Assembly: GCA_025354965.1 (NCBI GenBank)
Contig: JANXLW010000116.1
Span: 1 to 29,261, forward strand
From: Betaproteobacteria bacterium
Lineage (GTDB): Bacteria > Pseudomonadota > Gammaproteobacteria > Burkholderiales > Burkholderiaceae_C
Length of the DNA: 29,261 nt
Direction: 5' to 3'
Part shown: piece by piece, positions 1-7,302 of the stretch
Position numbering within the stretch: the first letter of the stretch is position 1
Layout of the letters: each line of letters begins with the position of its first letter
The notes under the pieces: generated by a model
The model's input: the letters and a program-made list of their open reading frames with translations, nothing else
What the model was told of the DNA's origin: nothing
The model's database searches: none
Position numbers and translations under genes: made by a program

Positions 1-1
1 T

Positions 2-913
2 TCCGCCACCGTGGTGCGCGGCGACAAGATTGGCTTGATCGGACCCAATGGCGCCGGCAAAACGACGCTGCTCAAACTTATATTGGGCGAACTGCAGCCA
101 GACAGCGGCAAGATTCGGCAGGGCGCGAATTTGCAGGTTGCCTACTTCGATCAGATGCGCAATGCGCTGGACCTGGACGCCACGCTGGTGGACTTCATCA
201 GTCCGGGCAGCGAATGGATCGAGATTGGCAACCAGAAGAAGCACGTCAAGAGCTACCTGGGCGACTTTCTGTTTTCACCGGCGCGCGCCAACTCGCCGGT
301 ACGCTCCCTGTCAGGTGGCGAGCGCAACCGCTTGCTGCTGGCGCGCCTGTTTGCCCGACCGGCCAATGTGCTGGTGCTGGACGAGCCCACCAATGACCTG
401 GACATTGAAACTTTGGAGTTGCTCGAAGAGCTGCTTCAAAGCTACGAAGGCACCGTGTTTTTGGTCAGCCACGACCGGACTTTTCTGGACAACGTGGTGA
501 CCAGCACCATTGCATTCGAGGGCGACGGCTTGTGGCGCGAATACGAAGGCGGTGTGCAGGACTGGCTGATTCAATCGAAACGCAGCAAGGAGATCCAGCT
601 TGCTACAACTTCAGTAGCTGCCAGCGCACAGCAGACGGGTGCCAGAGGCCACAAAAACACCAAATCTACCGGTATGGGCAAAACCTTGACGCCGAAGAAG
701 CTCGGCAACAAGGAGCAACGCGAACTCGACGGTTTGCCCGCCAGAATAGAAGCCCTGGAACAGGAACAGGCAGCCCTCAGAGCCGAACTGGCTGACGTCA
801 ACCTGTATGCCAAAGACCCGCAGCGCGCCACCACCATTTATGAACGTGACGCGGCTATTGACAAAGAAATGCTGACCGCGCTGGCGCGCTGGGAAGCGCT
901 TGCCAGTAATTGA
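2..913 (+). CDS. uup: ABC-F family ATPase Uup, C-terminal part (5' end outside window)
   Basis: This is the second half of a cytosolic, non-transporter ABC-F protein; the family acts on ribosomes and Uup is linked to replication/recombination intermediates. The frame is open from base 2, so the gene starts upstream and the first ABC domain is missing. Visible in order: Walker A GPNGAGKT (bases 41-64), signature LSGGERNR, Walker B VLVLDEPTNDLD, switch-histidine region SHDRTFLD, a low-complexity linker, and a charged C-terminal coiled coil (ELDGLPARIEALEQEQ onward) as in Uup's DNA-binding tail. The segment VRSLSGGERNRLLLARLF is very close to E. coli Uup as I remember it. The linker at about 601-665 resembles a dispersed repeat captured in frame (listed separately). 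Stop TGA at 911-913. Confidence 0.9.
   Translation, partial: SATVVRGDKIGLIGPNGAGKTTLLKLILGELQPDSGKIRQGANLQVAYFDQMRNALDLDATLVDFISPGSEWIEIGNQKKHVKSYLGDFLFSPARANSPVRSLSGGERNRLLLARLFARPANVLVLDEPTNDLDIETLELLEELLQSYEGTVFLVSHDRTFLDNVVTSTIAFEGDGLWREYEGGVQDWLIQSKRSKEIQLATTSVAASAQQTGARGHKNTKSTGMGKTLTPKKLGNKEQRELDGLPARIEALEQEQAALRAELADVNLYAKDPQRATTIYERDAAIDKEMLTALARWEALASN
601..665 (+). repeat. Degenerate Comamonadaceae-type palindromic repeat inside uup
   Basis: The stretch contains a perfect inverted repeat GCTAC (602-606) / GTAGC (614-618) with a 7-base loop. It is followed by CTGCCAGCGC and, further on, GCCAGAGGCC and an A-rich end. This order (GCTA.../...TAGCTGC, AGCGC, AGAGGCC, A-rich) matches my memory of a short repeat scattered in Rhodoferax/Polaromonas-like genomes. 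The second stem is decayed here. It lies wholly within the uup linker and keeps the frame open, adding about 22 Ala/Thr/Ser/Gln-rich residues. The repeat assignment is from recall, not a search. Confidence 0.45.
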
Positions 914-925
914 TGTCGTGGCGGC

Positions 926-988
926 ATGAACATCACTGAATTCGTCGCCCTGCTGGATATCACTGTCGTCGGGATGGCCACGCCTTGA
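926..988 (+). CDS. Possible 20-residue leader ORF overlapping the EamA start
   Basis: An ATG at 926 opens a 20-codon frame (MNITEFVALLDITVVGMATP) whose TGA stop (986-988) overlaps the TTG start of the next gene in the sequence TTGA. The arrangement would allow translational coupling to the EamA gene, which lacks an ATG start. There is no clear Shine-Dalgarno sequence and no family match that I recognise. It may be chance in a 71-base gap. Confidence 0.2.
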   Translation: MNITEFVALLDITVVGMATP

Positions 989-1887
989 GTTTCCACCAAA
1001 ATATCCGCAGAGGCCTTTGGCTGGGCTTGCTGGGAGTAACGATCTTTGCCTTGACGCTGCCCATGACGCGCCTGGCAGTGGGCACGCCGCAGTCACCCCA
1101 GCTCTCGGGCGTGTTCATCGCCGTTGGTCGCGCCGTCATCGCGGCACTGTTGTCAGCTACTTTCCTGCTGCTGACGCGTGCTCCCTGGCCTGGTCGTGCC
1201 GACTGGCGGCCCTTGAGCATCGTAGCCCTGGGGGTAGTGTTTGGTTTTCCGCTGTGCACTTCGATCGCCATGCGCCATGTGGAGGCCGTGCACGCCAGCG
1301 TGATTGTCGGTGTGCTGCCGCTGGCCACGGCGGCGGTGGGGGCGTGGCTGCACCGTCAGCGGCCCTCCAACGGATTCTGGCTTTGCGGCGGCCTTGGAAC
1401 CCTGCTGGTCGTCGCTTTTGCATTGTTGCGATCAGGGCGCAGCGGCTTGACGCCGGCACCAGCGGACACCTTGCTGCTGCTGGCCATGGCCTGCGCCGCC
1501 GTCGGCTACAGCTATGGTGCACAACTGTCGCAACGCATGCGCCCGGACTATGTCATTTGCTGGGCATTGCTGATCTCATTACCAGTCAATCTTCCGCTTG
1601 CCATTGTTGAGTGGCCTCTTTCAGCTATCAAAATGCAGGCTTGGGCAGCATTTGCGTATGTAGCCGTGTTCTCCATGTGGCTCGGTTTTTTTGCCTGGTA
1701 CCGCGGACTGGCCCTGGGCGGCACCGTGCGGGTCAGCCAGTTGCAGTTACTGCAGCCCTTTCTCGGCATGTTATTTGCCGTACCCTTGCTGGGTGAGACG
1801 CTGGACTGGGTAAGTGCTGGTTTTGGCTTGGCCGTGATAGCCGTGGTTTTCATTGGCCGCAAGATGCCAGTCAGCGACGCCAGATAA
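985..1887 (+). CDS. EamA/DMT-superfamily inner-membrane transporter
   Basis: A 300-residue, very hydrophobic protein with roughly ten membrane segments arranged as two EamA repeats, the size and pattern of drug/metabolite transporters such as RhaT/YdcZ-like exporters. The N-terminal repeat begins GLLGVTIFALTLPMTRLAVG; the second half ends with the typical LQLLQPFLGMLFAVPLLGE helix. These proteins export amino acids or other small metabolites; the substrate cannot be read from sequence. It lies 27 bases before a PLP aminotransferase on the same strand, so export of an amino acid or its precursor is a reasonable inference. The start used is TTG at 985, since no in-frame ATG lies before the first helix; a weak GGGATGG lies upstream. 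Confidence 0.85.
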   Translation: MSFHQNIRRGLWLGLLGVTIFALTLPMTRLAVGTPQSPQLSGVFIAVGRAVIAALLSATFLLLTRAPWPGRADWRPLSIVALGVVFGFPLCTSIAMRHVEAVHASVIVGVLPLATAAVGAWLHRQRPSNGFWLCGGLGTLLVVAFALLRSGRSGLTPAPADTLLLLAMACAAVGYSYGAQLSQRMRPDYVICWALLISLPVNLPLAIVEWPLSAIKMQAWAAFAYVAVFSMWLGFFAWYRGLALGGTVRVSQLQLLQPFLGMLFAVPLLGETLDWVSAGFGLAVIAVVFIGRKMPVSDAR

Positions 1888-1898
1888 AAATTTGACAC

Positions 1899-1904
1899 AG
1901 GAGA
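1899..1904 (+). promoter_or_regulatory. Shine-Dalgarno site of the aminotransferase gene
   Basis: AGGAGA ends 10 bases before the ATG at 1915 and fixes that start. It is the clearest ribosome-binding site in the first 5 kb. The two genes that follow have none and probably rely on coupled translation through ATGA overlaps. Confidence 0.7.
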
Positions 1905-1914
1905 ATAGAGCAGC

Positions 1915-3129
1915 ATGAACGCCACCGCAACGAACTCCTCGCCCTGGCTGCTAGCCAAGCGCGCCGCCAAAATGAACCCGTCCGCAATCCGCGAGATCCT
2001 CAAGATTACCGAGCGGCCCGGCATCATCAGTTTTGCCGGTGGCCTACCTTCACCCAAGACTTTTCCGGTGGCTGAATTCGAAGCCGCCTGCGCCAAGGTG
2101 TTGCGCGATGATCCGCACGCCGCGTTGCAATACGCCGCCAGCGAAGGCTTTGGCCCGCTGCGCGAGATGGTTGCCGCAGCGTTGCCGTGGCAGGTCGACC
2201 CGGCCCGGGTACTGATAACCACCGGCTCGCAACAAGGACTCGACCTGGTGGCCAAAGTGCTGGTTGACGCTGGCAGCAAGATATTGGTGGAGTCACCCAC
2301 TTACATGGGCGCCGTGATGGCTTTCACGCCGATGGAGCCAGAAATCATCAGCGTGGCAGGCAACGATGAAGGTATTGATTTGACCGACCTGCGGGCCAAG
2401 GCCGCGGACGCCCGCTTTCTCTACGTGCTGCCCAATTTCCAGAACCCGACCGGACGCACCATGAGCGAGAGCAGCCGCGCCGCCCTGAGCGCGGAGGCCA
2501 CTCGACTGAATCTGCCCTTGATAGAAGACAACCCCTATGGCGACCTTTGGTTTGACAGCCCGCCACCGTTGCCGCTAACCGCGCGCAACCCGGACGGCTG
2601 CATCTACCTGGGGTCCTTCTCCAAGGTACTGGCGCCGGGTTTGCGCCTGGGCTATGTGGTGGCGCCGCAAGCGGTCTACCCCAAGCTGCTGCAGGCCAAG
2701 CAGGCCGCTGATCTGCATAGCCCCGGCTTCAATCAGCGCGTGATCGCAGAGGTCATGAAAGACGGCTTTCTGGAGCGGCATGTGCCGACCATTCGCGCGC
2801 TGTACAAATTGCAGCGCGACGCCATGCTGGAAGCCCTGCGGCGTGAGATTCCTGCAGGCGAGCCGGACTCGACACTCACCTGGAACACGCCAGCCGGCGG
2901 CATGTTTCTGTGGGCCCGACTGCCCAAGGGCATGAGCGCGGTGGACCTGCTACCGCACGCGGTGGCACAAGGCGTTGCCTTCGTCCCCGGTACGCCGTTT
3001 TATGCCGACCACGGCGACCCGCACACCCTGCGTCTGTCCTTCGTCACCCCCAGTGTGGAAGAAATCCATCGCGGCGTGGCGGCTCTTGCAAACGGCATCA
3101 AGACTTACGCCGCCACGTTAAAACCATGA
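1915..3129 (+). CDS. PLP-dependent class I/II aminotransferase (LysN / 2-aminoadipate aminotransferase-like)
   Basis: A 404-residue cytosolic fold-type I aminotransferase. The N-terminal region MNPSAIREILK...ISFAGGLPSP is the hallmark of the LysN/kynurenine-aminotransferase-II branch. Other family features are GSQQGLDL (PLP phosphate contact), FLYVLPNFQNPTGRTMS, the DNPYGDLWF motif with the pyridine-ring Asp/Tyr, and the Schiff-base lysine in LGSFSKVLAPGLRLGY. C-terminal AGGMFLWARLP and LRLSFVT complete the fold, and the length is normal. Such enzymes move amino groups between 2-oxoglutarate and various amino acids; this one's substrate is not predictable. Its TGA overlaps the next ATG (ATGA, 3126-3129), so it is probably co-translated with the PhzF-like gene. 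Confidence 0.9.
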   Translation: MNATATNSSPWLLAKRAAKMNPSAIREILKITERPGIISFAGGLPSPKTFPVAEFEAACAKVLRDDPHAALQYAASEGFGPLREMVAAALPWQVDPARVLITTGSQQGLDLVAKVLVDAGSKILVESPTYMGAVMAFTPMEPEIISVAGNDEGIDLTDLRAKAADARFLYVLPNFQNPTGRTMSESSRAALSAEATRLNLPLIEDNPYGDLWFDSPPPLPLTARNPDGCIYLGSFSKVLAPGLRLGYVVAPQAVYPKLLQAKQAADLHSPGFNQRVIAEVMKDGFLERHVPTIRALYKLQRDAMLEALRREIPAGEPDSTLTWNTPAGGMFLWARLPKGMSAVDLLPHAVAQGVAFVPGTPFYADHGDPHTLRLSFVTPSVEEIHRGVAALANGIKTYAATLKP

Positions 3130-4064
3130 AGTCCCGAGCCTTCAAACAACTGGACGTTTTCGGCGCAGCGCCCTATCGGGGCAACCCGCTGGCCGTTGTG
3201 CTGGACGGCACCGACTTGTCCGTGGAAGAAATGCAGCATTTCGCGCAATGGACCAACTTGTCGGAAACCACTTATCTGCTTCCCCCCAGCGACGCCGGTG
3301 CCAGCGCTGGCGCCGATTACCGCGTGCGCATTTTCACGCCCGGCGCGGAACTGCCATTTGCCGGTCACCCAACGCTAGGCAGTTGCCACGCCTGGCTGGA
3401 AGCGGGTGGCCGGGCTAAGGCAGCGAAGGAGATCGTGCAGGAATGCGAGGTCGGTCTGATCAGAATTCGCCGTGACGGAACGCGCCTGAGTTTCGCCGCA
3501 CCACCACTCCAGCGCAGCCAGCCGAACCTGACCATGCTGGCGCAAGTGGTAGCAGCGCTGGGTCTCAAAAGCAAGCAGATCATTGCCGCCCAATTGCTGG
3601 ACAACGGTCCCCTCTGGCTGGGCCTGCTGCTGGACAGCAGACAAACCGCACTGCAGCTGACACCGGACCACGTGGCACTCAAAAACATTGGACAAAAAGT
3701 GGGGGTGGTGGCAGTGGAAATGGCACAGTCGGACGCAGTCTTGATTGCCAGATCAAACCGTGAAGCACGCGCTTTTGGAGCACGCTCTGGCGCACTCATT
3801 GAAGCATCGTCGGACGCGCCTGAAGTGGAGGTAAGGGCCTTTGCGGCGCCGGTGGGGGTTAATGAAGACCCTGTGACTGGCAGCCTGAATGCCAGTCTGG
3901 CCCAGTGGCTGATCGCCGACGGCCTTGCACCCAAAGCCTATGTCGCATCGCAAGGGCGCTGCCTGGGGCGCGACGGACGTGTGCACATCGAACAGGATGG
4001 CAGCGGCCAGGTTTGGGTCGGTGGCGTCTCAGTGACCTGCATTGACGGGACCGTGAATCTATGA
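3126..4064 (+). CDS. PhzF family isomerase/epimerase-like protein
   Basis: A 312-residue PhzF-fold protein (two diaminopimelate-epimerase-like halves). Recognisable motifs are FGAAPYRGNPLAVV at the N-terminus, NLSETTYLL carrying the catalytic glutamate, ELPFAGHPTLGS, and late in the protein GVNEDPVTGSLNASLAQWL. Known members isomerise substrates by proton shift (PhzF in phenazine synthesis), but most are uncharacterised. The reading frame stays open upstream for 72 codons inside the aminotransferase gene; the start at 3126 is chosen because homology begins at MKSRAFKQLDVFG and gives the ATGA overlap. The stop overlaps the next start in the same way. No phenazine genes are nearby, so an amino-acid-related substrate fits better. 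Confidence 0.9.
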   Translation: MKSRAFKQLDVFGAAPYRGNPLAVVLDGTDLSVEEMQHFAQWTNLSETTYLLPPSDAGASAGADYRVRIFTPGAELPFAGHPTLGSCHAWLEAGGRAKAAKEIVQECEVGLIRIRRDGTRLSFAAPPLQRSQPNLTMLAQVVAALGLKSKQIIAAQLLDNGPLWLGLLLDSRQTALQLTPDHVALKNIGQKVGVVAVEMAQSDAVLIARSNREARAFGARSGALIEASSDAPEVEVRAFAAPVGVNEDPVTGSLNASLAQWLIADGLAPKAYVASQGRCLGRDGRVHIEQDGSGQVWVGGVSVTCIDGTVNL

Positions 4065-5026
4065 ACATGAAGCTGCCCACCCTCTGCGAGATTGAGGCCG
4101 CCGCCGAGGTGGTGTACCGCGAATTCCAGGCCACACCCCAATACCGTTGGGCGCTGCTGAGCCAACGTCTTGGCACCGATTGCTGGGTCAAGCACGAGAA
4201 CCACACGCCGGTCGGCGCGTTCAAGCTGCGGGGCGGCCTGACCTACTTCGACCAGCTTAAGAGACGTGGCCTTCTGCCCGCCAGCGTCATCAGCGCCACG
4301 CGCGGCAACCACGGCCAGAGCATCGGCTGGGCGGCCCGCGCGCACAGCGTGCCGTGCAGCATTGTGGTGCCACTGGGGAACTCGCTGGAGAAAAATGCCG
4401 CCATGCGCGCCTTGGGTGTGACCCTGATCGAACACGGTACCGATTTTCAGGAAAGCCGGGAACACGCTATTTGTCTGGCCGCACAAAGTGGTGCCCACAT
4501 GGTGCCCAGCTTTCATCCGGATCTATTGAGTGGCGTCAGTACTTATTGGTGGGAATTTTTCAAGGCCGTGCCGCAAGCTGATGTGATCTATGTGCCGATT
4601 GGCCAGGGCTCAGGCGCTTGCGCGGCCATCGCCGCCAAGCTGGCACTCGGTCACAAGGCAAGAATCGTCGGCGTCGTCAGCGCGCATGCCACCACTTATG
4701 CCGACTCGCTGATGGCGGGGCGCATCGTAGAGGCGCCAGTCAGCACGCTACTGGCCGACGGCATGGCCTGCCGCGTGGCCGATCAGGCCGCGCTCAACAT
4801 CATGAAGCCGCACATCGACCACGTCATCAAAGTAAGCGACGCTGAAGTGGCGCAAGCCATGCGCGACATCTACGCCGACACCCACAACGTGGCCGAGGGC
4901 GCCGGTGCTGCAGGTTTTGCCGCCGCCATGCAGGAGCGCCACTTGCTGCGCGATCAGGTGGTGGGCATCACCCTCAGCGGCGGCAATGTGGATGCAGCAA
5001 CACTGGCCAAGGTGCTGCTGGCTTGA
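4061..5026 (+). CDS. PLP-dependent threonine/serine dehydratase-like enzyme
   Basis: A 321-residue fold-type II PLP enzyme lacking the C-terminal ACT regulatory domain of biosynthetic IlvA, so more like catabolic dehydratases, EutB-type hydroxyectoine dehydratases or serine racemases. The PLP lysine lies in HTPVGAFKLRGG; the substrate/PLP loop is ATRGNHGQSIGWAA; the glycine-rich phosphate loop is VPIGQGSGACAA; the C-terminal SGGN binds the pyridine nitrogen. The expected reaction is beta-elimination of an amino acid to a 2-oxo acid and ammonia. It overlaps the PhzF-like gene by ATGA (4061-4064); a second ATG two codons on (4067) is also possible. With the two upstream enzymes it looks like one amino-acid-converting unit. 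Confidence 0.88.
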   Translation: MNMKLPTLCEIEAAAEVVYREFQATPQYRWALLSQRLGTDCWVKHENHTPVGAFKLRGGLTYFDQLKRRGLLPASVISATRGNHGQSIGWAARAHSVPCSIVVPLGNSLEKNAAMRALGVTLIEHGTDFQESREHAICLAAQSGAHMVPSFHPDLLSGVSTYWWEFFKAVPQADVIYVPIGQGSGACAAIAAKLALGHKARIVGVVSAHATTYADSLMAGRIVEAPVSTLLADGMACRVADQAALNIMKPHIDHVIKVSDAEVAQAMRDIYADTHNVAEGAGAAGFAAAMQERHLLRDQVVGITLSGGNVDAATLAKVLLA

Positions 5027-5082
5027 TAGCGACGTCACTCGTGTGACAAGAGGCAAAGTGCGATCTGGTTTAGATTCGTGGC

Positions 5083-5751
5083 ATGGGAACCCTCTACCTC
5101 GTACGCCATGGCCAGGCTTCGTTTGGCGCCGAAGACTACGACCAACTGAGTGCGCTGGGCCTGCAGCAAAGCGTGCGGCTGGGCCAATACTTCCGTCAAA
5201 AGGGCCTGGCTTTTGACACTGTCCTAAGCGGCACCTTGCGTCGCCAACTGCAGACCTATGCCGCCATTCGCGACGGCGGCGCATTTGACATGGCAGAGCT
5301 ACAGTGGCCGGGACTGAACGAATTCGACAGCGAAGCGGTCATAGCCACCGTGCACCCGAACAAACTTGAAAAGCCCGACACGCCCGAGCTGTACCGCCAT
5401 CACTTTCGCCTGCTGCGCGACGGCTTGACGCAGTGGATGAACGGCGTGGTCAGCCCCAGGGGCATGCCCAGCTACCAGGAGTTCAAACAAGGCGTCGTCA
5501 GCGCACTGGACCATGTGCGGAAAAACTGTGACGGCAATGTGCTACTGGTCTCCAGCGGTGGGCCCATTGCCACCGCTGTCGGTCACATACTGGGCACCAT
5601 GCCGGAGACCACCATCGAGCTCAACATGCGCCTGCGCAATAGCGCCATCACCGAGTTCGCCTTCAACCCCAAGCGCCACACGCTGGTGACCTTTAACACC
5701 CTGCCACACCTGGACCACGCTGACCACGCAAGCTGGATCACCCACACCTGA
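5083..5751 (+). CDS. Histidine phosphatase superfamily protein (phosphoglycerate-mutase fold)
   Basis: A 222-residue cytosolic protein opening with MGTLYLVRHGQASFG, which holds the RHG motif with the phospho-accepting His9. DTVLSGTLRRQLQTY is the usual second conserved block. The motif that normally supplies the second catalytic histidine (SHGG) reads LLVSSGGPIATAV, with serine in that place. I have seen the SSGGPI variant in proteobacterial homologues, so it is probably a subfamily trait and not a mutation. Function unknown; a small-molecule phosphatase is the default guess. It begins 56 bases after the dehydratase gene, and the kinase-like gene that follows starts 13 bases after its stop. 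Confidence 0.85.
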   Translation: MGTLYLVRHGQASFGAEDYDQLSALGLQQSVRLGQYFRQKGLAFDTVLSGTLRRQLQTYAAIRDGGAFDMAELQWPGLNEFDSEAVIATVHPNKLEKPDTPELYRHHFRLLRDGLTQWMNGVVSPRGMPSYQEFKQGVVSALDHVRKNCDGNVLLVSSGGPIATAVGHILGTMPETTIELNMRLRNSAITEFAFNPKRHTLVTFNTLPHLDHADHASWITHT

Positions 5752-5764
5752 GTGTGCGCCTGTC

Positions 5765-7276
5765 ATGCACCCACCCCTGCCTGCACTCATTCAGGCCTTG
5801 CTGGAGCCCAAACGCTACCCCCATCCGGTGCCGCGCGTCGAGCTGGTTGAGACCCATATTTCCTGGGTACTGCTGGCCGGTGACTACGCCTACAAAATCA
5901 AGAAGCCCGTCACCCTGCCTTTTCTAGATTTCGCCACGCTGGCGCAGCGTCACAACTACTGCGAGATCGAGTTGCAGCTGAATCGGCGCTTCGCGCCGAC
6001 GCTTTATCTGGATGTTGTTGCCATTGAAGGTACGCCCGAAGACCCCCGCTTCGGTGGTACCGGCGCAGCGATCGAGTTTGCCGTCAAGATGCGTCGCTTT
6101 GATGAGACCTTTCGACTGGACCGGCTCTGCGCGCGCGGCGCGCTGACAGCCGAACACCTCAGCGAGTTGGCCCAGACCCTCGTCAGCTTCCAGCGCGTTG
6201 CGGCGCTTGCTGCGCCGGACTCGCGCTTCGGAAACCCCGACAAAATTCTGAGGCCGGTGCTGGAGAACTTTGAAGAGCTGCAAGCCCTGCTGCCCGAACC
6301 GCCTTGGCAGAGTCGGCTGGCTGCCTTGTCGACATGGAGTCGCAGCGAGTTCCAGCGCCTGCGGCCGCAATTCATGGCGCGCAAGGCGTCGGGACGGGTA
6401 CTTGAGTGCCACGGTGACCTGCACCTGGGCAACCTGGCACTGATCGACGCTCACGTGACGTTGTTCGATTGCATCGAGTTCAACGAAGACTTCCGCTGGA
6501 TAGACGTGGCCAGCGAAATCGCCTTTACTTTTGTCGATCTGCTGGATCACCGCCAACCCGGGCTGGCCTGCTGGTTTCTCAATGAGTGGCTCAGCCAAAG
6601 CGGTGACTTCGAGGCTGTGCCGTTACTGCGCTTTTATGCCAGCTACCGCGCGCTGGTGCGGGCCAAGGTGGCGGCCATCCGCTCAAGCCAGGATGGAACC
6701 TACATGGGCCAGGCGCACGGCTATGTGGTGCTGGCCGAACAGCTTGCCTGGCCGCCCCGGCCCCGACTCATCATCACCCATGGCTTGTCCGGCTGTGGCA
6801 AGACTGCGGCATCGACCCGGCTATTGCTGAGCGACGCCACTGCCACGGCGCTGCGCCTGCGCTCGGATGTGGAGCGCAAACGCCTGTTCGGACTGGCGTC
6901 GCAGGGCAGCAGCAGGTCGCCCGTGGATGGCGGCATTTACCAGCCAGAGGCTCACCAACTCACCTACCGCCACTTGCTGGAGCTGGCCCGCAAGCAGTTG
7001 GCTGTGGGCTGGTCCTGCGTCATCGACGCCGCCTTTCTGCGACGTGTGGATCGGGCTGCCTTCCAGGCGCTGGCATTGGATGCGGGTGCCGAGTTCCTTA
7101 TCCTGGCACCACAGGCGACAGCGGCGCAATTGCGCCAACGCATCATCGCTCGCCGTAAGAAAGGCAGCGACGCGTCGGAAGCCACTCTCGCTGTGCTGGA
7201 GCGGCAAATGGCGTGGATCGAGCCGCTGGACGCAGGCGAGTGCCTGCGCATGTGCCCTGCCAGCGCCGGCAAATAA
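5765..7276 (+). CDS. Bifunctional APH-like kinase / P-loop ATPase fusion protein
   Basis: A 503-residue two-domain protein. Residues 1 to about 330 form an aminoglycoside-phosphotransferase-like kinase: catalytic loop HGDLHLGN (216-223) with the catalytic Asp218, then metal-binding FDCIEFNEDFRW, plus YAYKIKKPV near the N-terminus as the likely ATP-lysine strand. From about 335 on is an AAA_33/zeta-toxin-like P-loop domain with Walker A GLSGCGKT (340-347) and LRSDVERKRLFG, as in small-molecule or nucleotide kinases. This fusion is widespread in proteobacteria and has no settled function; it is not evidence of antibiotic resistance. It sits 13 bases after the histidine-phosphatase gene, pairing a kinase and a phosphatase fold in one transcript. 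Confidence 0.85.
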   Translation: MHPPLPALIQALLEPKRYPHPVPRVELVETHISWVLLAGDYAYKIKKPVTLPFLDFATLAQRHNYCEIELQLNRRFAPTLYLDVVAIEGTPEDPRFGGTGAAIEFAVKMRRFDETFRLDRLCARGALTAEHLSELAQTLVSFQRVAALAAPDSRFGNPDKILRPVLENFEELQALLPEPPWQSRLAALSTWSRSEFQRLRPQFMARKASGRVLECHGDLHLGNLALIDAHVTLFDCIEFNEDFRWIDVASEIAFTFVDLLDHRQPGLACWFLNEWLSQSGDFEAVPLLRFYASYRALVRAKVAAIRSSQDGTYMGQAHGYVVLAEQLAWPPRPRLIITHGLSGCGKTAASTRLLLSDATATALRLRSDVERKRLFGLASQGSSRSPVDGGIYQPEAHQLTYRHLLELARKQLAVGWSCVIDAAFLRRVDRAAFQALALDAGAEFLILAPQATAAQLRQRIIARRKKGSDASEATLAVLERQMAWIEPLDAGECLRMCPASAGK

Positions 7277-7302
7277 ATGGGCGCGACCATGAAAGGTCGA
7301 GG

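Noticed and set aside
1943..1977. GCTGCTAGCC...GCGCGCC...CCAAAATGA in the aminotransferase start, resembling the repeat
   Set aside because: It encodes LLAKRAAKMNPSAIRE, which is conserved in the protein family, so coding constraint explains it.
2910..3125. 72-codon upstream extension of the PhzF-like frame
   Set aside because: Lies inside the aminotransferase gene, has no homology to the family N-terminus, and the ATG at 3126 gives a clean ATGA coupling.
5034..5047. GTCAC/GTGAC hairpin after the dehydratase gene
   Set aside because: Five-base stem with a 4-base loop and no T-run; could easily be chance.
5765..7276. Aminoglycoside resistance gene
   Set aside because: The APH-like fold is fused to a P-loop domain in a widespread family with no resistance role known; calling it a resistance gene would be misleading.
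7284..7299. CGACC/GGTCG hairpin between the APH-fusion and creatininase genes as a terminator
   Set aside because: Only a 5-bp stem with no T-run on either side; too weak to call a terminator.
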